A DNA stretch of 8,530 bases from Methylomarinum sp. (GTDB lineage Bacteria > Pseudomonadota > Gammaproteobacteria > Methylococcales > Methylomonadaceae): NCBI GenBank assembly GCA_013139755.1, contig WTAG01000129.1, forward strand, positions 1 through 8,530, in the 5' to 3' direction. Made by a program: the position numbers and the translations under genes. Below, piece after piece: positions 6,255 through 8,530 of the stretch (positions are counted from its first letter, which is position 1; every line of letters starts with the position of its first letter). Under the pieces are notes generated by a model, which was not told where the DNA came from, ran no database searches, and was given only the letters and a program-made list of their open reading frames with translations.

Positions 6255-6346
6255 TTTATATCCAGTTAAAATACTTGGTTAATATTGTAATACCAATTAC
6301 ATCTAGTTTGTATTAAATCCCCTTTCTATACTTATGAGTAAATAAT

Positions 6347-6790
6347 ATGTCTTACACAGTTTATCTATCTGGTGAAATCCATTCCGACTGGCGAGAACAA
6401 ATCAAGCAAGGTATTATTGAGAATCAGCTTGATATAGAGGTTTTAAGTCCCATCACGAATCATGATGACAGCGATAATGTAGGTTCAGAAATTTTAGGTA
6501 CAGAACCAGACAACTTCTGGAAAGACCATAAATCAGCCAAAATTAACGCACTGCGTACCAATAGTTATATCAGCAGGTCTGATATTGTTATTATTCGATT
6601 TGGTGATAAATACAAACAATGGAATGCTGCTTTTGATGCAGGCATTGCTGCTGGATTAGGCATCCCCACCATTATTATGCATAGCCCTGATTTAACTCAT
6701 CCCCTTAAGGAAGTTGATGCAGCTGCACTGGCTGTTACAGAAACTCCAAGCCAAGTGGTAGAGATTTTAAAATATATTTCTCAATCTTAA
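6347..6790 (+). CDS. ytoQ: YtoQ family protein
   Basis: This is a 147-residue protein of the YtoQ family, named after the Bacillus subtilis protein. Recognisable family features are YLSGEIHSDWRE at residues 6-17, NHDDSDNVGSEILG near residue 38, the central INALRTNSYISRSDIVIIRFGDKYKQWNAAFDAG, and the HPLKEVDAAA stretch. The small alpha/beta layout with GEIHSDW and a QWN...DAG segment resembles nucleoside 2-deoxyribosyltransferase-like folds, but the biochemical role is not established and I do not assign one. The protein is full length with no signal peptide or membrane segment. The start has only a weak ribosome site. It is flanked by a 435-nt gap and a 157-nt gap, so it is probably a single-gene unit. 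Confidence 0.88.
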   Translation: MSYTVYLSGEIHSDWREQIKQGIIENQLDIEVLSPITNHDDSDNVGSEILGTEPDNFWKDHKSAKINALRTNSYISRSDIVIIRFGDKYKQWNAAFDAGIAAGLGIPTIIMHSPDLTHPLKEVDAAALAVTETPSQVVEILKYISQS

Positions 6791-6816
6791 GAGTCTTCCC
6801 GCTCTCGGTATATTAA

Positions 6817-6870
6817 AAAATGTGTGAGCCGAACCTTTATCAAAATGAGGAAGCTTTCACATTTTAAATA
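6817..6870 (+). terminator. Weak terminator-like hairpin after ytoQ
   Basis: AAAATGTGTGAGC (6817-6829) faces GCTTTCACATTTT (6853-6865): eight pairs, two mismatches, then three pairs, with a 23-nt loop. The right arm ends in ATTTT and runs into AT-rich sequence. The stem is GC-poor and the loop long, so termination would be weak. It lies 27 nt after the YtoQ stop. Confidence 0.3.
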
Positions 6871-6947
6871 TATTTATCAATCCTTTACTTTCTTACATAC
6901 TCGGCTGGGGTGTATGATGAATTTTAAGTTTTATGGGAGAACTTCAA

Positions 6948-7199
6948 ATGATTACCAATCCATCTACAAGTGCCGCTAACTTATTTTCCGACGCTCAGCA
7001 TAAAGCTGCAGCAGCTTCGCATACCATTGCAACATTACCTGTAGCAAAAGATGAAGTAGGCAGTAGTGAATTTCGTTCTGACGACTTAATTAAACCTATT
7101 TTAAGCTTAAAAGAAGCTGAAATTGAAACTTCGGCAGCTGTCAAATTACTAAATACTGAGCAAAAAATGCTGGGATCACTTTTTAATGAAACTGCCTAA
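6948..7199 (+). CDS. Small protein resembling a minimal flagellar rod-type protein
   Basis: This encodes 83 residues with no signal peptide or membrane helix. ATG 6948 is chosen over ATG 6933 because GGGAGA at 6935-6940 sits 7 nt upstream of 6948 and would lie inside the longer frame. The N-terminal stretch ANLFSDAQHKAAAASHTIATLPV has the layout of flagellar rod N-termini (alpha helix, then an ANNIANxNT-like turn, degenerate here). The C-terminal stretch DDLIKPILSLKEAEIETSAAVKLLNTEQKMLGSLF resembles rod/hook C-terminal helices with their AxxKxxxxxxxMLGxLL spacing. Short solitary proteins of this kind occur in proteobacteria; their role is unclear. No flagellar genes are nearby. TATGAT at 6913-6918 is a -10 candidate. 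It faces the radical SAM gene tail to tail with one base between the stops. Confidence 0.75.
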   Translation: MITNPSTSAANLFSDAQHKAAAASHTIATLPVAKDEVGSSEFRSDDLIKPILSLKEAEIETSAAVKLLNTEQKMLGSLFNETA

Positions 7200-7200
7200 C

Positions 7201-8055
7201 TCAGATACTGACGGATACTTCATACCCCAATTGTTCTAGTCTTTTAGCAAACTCTAACATCACCTCTTCAGCAGGTCTCTTTAATTTTTCAGCTTCTGGC
7301 TGCAAAGATGCTCTTGCTATAGTATAAAGCATGATTCTTTTTAGCTTAAACTTAGCGTGTTTTATTTGTTTTAATAGCTCAAAAAATGCCCCTCGCTGTT
7401 CCTCAGCATCTACACACTCGTCATAATCCAGCATACATGTTTGTATATATGTTTCGCATAAAGCAGAGCATGTTTCTAAATTTTTCAGGGTCTTTTCATT
7501 ACTGAGTTTGTTGTCATTAATAGCTAATCTTCCTTGCTCTGTTGCGCTGTCGAGCTTAAACCACACCTGTCCTTTATAGTTATTTAAAACCCTCAAGCCT
7601 GCCTGAACTGAAGGCTGATGAATTAGACCACCATTTGTTATTAACACAAAATGACTTTCAGGCAATACAGCAAACTCTGTTGCAATATCTGCAATTAAGG
7701 TGACAGCCTTATCGAAGCCCTTTACACTGGTTGGCTCACCATTGCCTGAGATAGCAATATCTTTAATGATACGCAAGTTCTCAGCTACATTAAACTGATC
7801 AAAAAAGTCACCATTTAAGACTTCATTAAGAAAAAACCGTAACTCTTCCTCTAACAGCTTAAAATCCAACTCGGGGGCTGAACCACGAACTAAATCAGGC
7901 ACCTGACAATAAACACATCGCCAATTACAGGCGTTATTGGTATTAAAATTAATACCAATAGACAAGCCCCCTGCTCGCCTGGAAATAACAGGATAAACAT
8001 ACTTTAACCCTGCAATATCTCGACTATGATCTGTTATTGTTAATTTTTGGCTCAT
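7201..8055 (-). CDS. Radical SAM protein, COG0731-like (substrate unknown)
   Basis: This 284-residue radical SAM enzyme has the cluster motif C43-x3-C47-x2-C50 (ACNWRCVYCQ), which binds the [4Fe-4S] cluster that cleaves S-adenosylmethionine. A second conserved feature, SGNGEPT at 103-109, matches the SAM-contacting strand seen in the COG0731 / wyosine-type group. Later come VLITNGG and VWFKLDSATEQG, also typical of that group. The N-terminal YVYPVISRRAGGLSIGINFNTNN leads into the cluster. It is soluble, with no extra Cys-rich C-terminal domain evident. It lacks the flavodoxin domain of eukaryotic TYW1, so tRNA wyosine synthesis is not supported. The start has no strong ribosome site. It is divergent from the fae-like gene with 77 nt between starts, so shared regulation is possible. 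The specific reaction is unknown. Confidence 0.85.
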   Translation of the reverse strand: MSQKLTITDHSRDIAGLKYVYPVISRRAGGLSIGINFNTNNACNWRCVYCQVPDLVRGSAPELDFKLLEEELRFFLNEVLNGDFFDQFNVAENLRIIKDIAISGNGEPTSVKGFDKAVTLIADIATEFAVLPESHFVLITNGGLIHQPSVQAGLRVLNNYKGQVWFKLDSATEQGRLAINDNKLSNEKTLKNLETCSALCETYIQTCMLDYDECVDAEEQRGAFFELLKQIKHAKFKLKRIMLYTIARASLQPEAEKLKRPAEEVMLEFAKRLEQLGYEVSVSI

Positions 8056-8106
8056 GCTTATTAATGATATGGATAATTCATGTTATTCTATCGGGTTAGG
8101 AATATT

Positions 8107-8126
8107 TATACTGAATTATTTGGAGA
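8107..8126 (+). promoter_or_regulatory. -10 candidate and ribosome site of the fae-like gene
   Basis: TATACT at 8107-8112 matches the -10 consensus at five of six positions but has no clear -35, and it would leave a leader of only about 14 nt. GGAGA at 8122-8126, 6 nt before ATG 8133, is a strong ribosome site and fixes the start. Confidence 0.4.
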
Positions 8127-8132
8127 CAAATC

Positions 8133-8530
8133 ATGAGCGAAAGAATTGTAATGCGTACAGGCGAATCACTTGTTGCAGGTGGACCACCAGGAACAGCAGC
8201 TGAACCAGAGATTGTTATTGGTGAGTTAGACGGTCCTGTTGGAACAGCATTAGCTACTTTAACCGGTGACCAAGCGAGCGGACACTCAAAAGTCTTTGCT
8301 ATTTTAAACACCGACATTCAAGTGCGCCCTGTTACCTTAATGGTAAGTAAAGTAACTGTTAAAAACTCACGTTATACCAATATCTTAATGGGTACTGTTC
8401 AGGCAGCGATTGCTAACGGTGTTTTAGATGCGGTTCGTGCAGGTGATATTCCTAAAGAAAAAGCCAATGACCTAGGTATTATTTGTTCAGTTTGGTTAAA
8501 CCCAAGCGTTGCAACAGATGACAACTTAGA
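8133..8530 (+). CDS. Formaldehyde-activating enzyme (Fae) homologue, 3' truncated by window edge
   Basis: The first 132 residues of a Fae-family protein are present; canonical Fae is about 170 and condenses formaldehyde with tetrahydromethanopterin in the cytoplasm of methylotrophs. Family features are GESLVAGG near the start, EIVIGELDGPVGTAL (26-40), RPVTLMVSKVTVKNSRY (65-81, aligning with the LMFNKVTINDARQ segment of Methylobacterium Fae), and the VQAAIANGVLDAVRAG and NDLGIICSVWLNP stretches. In my by-eye alignment the AHIDLIIG segment holding the catalytic His of true Fae is AEPEIVIG here, so E24 stands where His should be. Divergent Fae paralogues are known in methylotrophs, and this is likely one of those rather than the housekeeping enzyme. 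The start at 8133 has GGAGA 6 nt upstream. The gene is divergent from the radical SAM gene. Confidence 0.85.
   Translation, partial: MSERIVMRTGESLVAGGPPGTAAEPEIVIGELDGPVGTALATLTGDQASGHSKVFAILNTDIQVRPVTLMVSKVTVKNSRYTNILMGTVQAAIANGVLDAVRAGDIPKEKANDLGIICSVWLNPSVATDDNL

Larger units (their letters stand above)
5912..6346. other. 435-nt region without a confident gene
   Basis: This AT-rich gap separates sspB from the YtoQ gene. It holds a 7-bp hairpin with a 6-nt loop just after sspB (5950-5956 and 5963-5969, no T-run on either side), a possible 27-residue minus-strand ORF (5919-6002), a possible miniature inverted-repeat element (6108-6254) with an internal CCCGTAT/ATACGGG dyad, and a further related motif at 6288-6304. 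No tRNA or recognised riboswitch was seen. TATACT at 6327-6332 is a weak -10 candidate for the YtoQ gene, without a convincing -35. Confidence 0.5.

Noticed and set aside
6895..6920. Sigma-54 type GG/GC promoter before the 83-residue gene
   Set aside because: The GG in CGGCTGGGG lacks a GC doublet at the required 10-nt spacing.
6933..6947. ATG 6933 as the start of the 83-residue gene
   Set aside because: The only good ribosome site, GGGAGA at 6935-6940, lies inside that reading and serves ATG 6948.
8096..8317. 73-residue minus-strand frame over the fae-like gene
   Set aside because: It is a shadow of the Fae-family coding frame and has no features of its own.

Overview
The window looks like a chromosomal segment of a low-GC (roughly 40 percent, judged by eye) gammaproteobacterial methylotroph, probably a methanotroph. 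The gammaproteobacterial placement rests on the sspA-sspB pair, whose proteins match E. coli SspA/SspB closely by eye, and on the his/pet/ssp neighbourhood. Methylotrophy is inferred from one gene only, a formaldehyde-activating-enzyme (Fae) homologue cut by the right edge. No IS element, phage gene, tRNA, rRNA or CRISPR array was seen.

Layout. Bases 2-1819 hold the end of hisD and a complete hisC (histidine synthesis), separated by a long hairpin. Bases 2045-4757 are a compact petABC operon for the cytochrome bc1 complex: Rieske protein, cytochrome b and cytochrome c1, with petA and petB overlapping by 4 nt and petB and petC 2 nt apart. It has an extended -10 promoter candidate with nested inverted repeats upstream and a clear intrinsic terminator at 4765-4793. 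Bases 4908-5911 hold sspA-sspB, overlapping by 4 nt and with their own extended -10 promoter candidate. The 435-nt gap at 5912-6346 has no confident gene but holds several dyads, a possible miniature inverted-repeat element and a possible 27-residue minus-strand ORF. Next come a YtoQ-family gene, an 83-residue protein resembling a minimal flagellar-rod-type protein, a minus-strand radical SAM gene that meets it tail to tail with one base between, and a divergently transcribed fae-like gene running off the end.

How the genes work together. The bc1 complex passes electrons from quinol to cytochrome c and pumps protons. SspA binds RNA polymerase and SspB delivers tagged proteins to ClpXP. The fae-like gene would belong to formaldehyde handling linked to tetrahydromethanopterin, but it has Glu where canonical Fae has its catalytic His, so it may not be a true Fae. 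Other points of interest are a PSWY Qo-site motif in cytochrome b in place of PEWY, 14 rather than 13 residues between its second heme-ligand pair, a long cytochrome b tail, a very short SspB linker, and the fae-like/radical SAM divergent pair. I see no complete, clearly new multi-gene system; the right-hand third is the least explained part.
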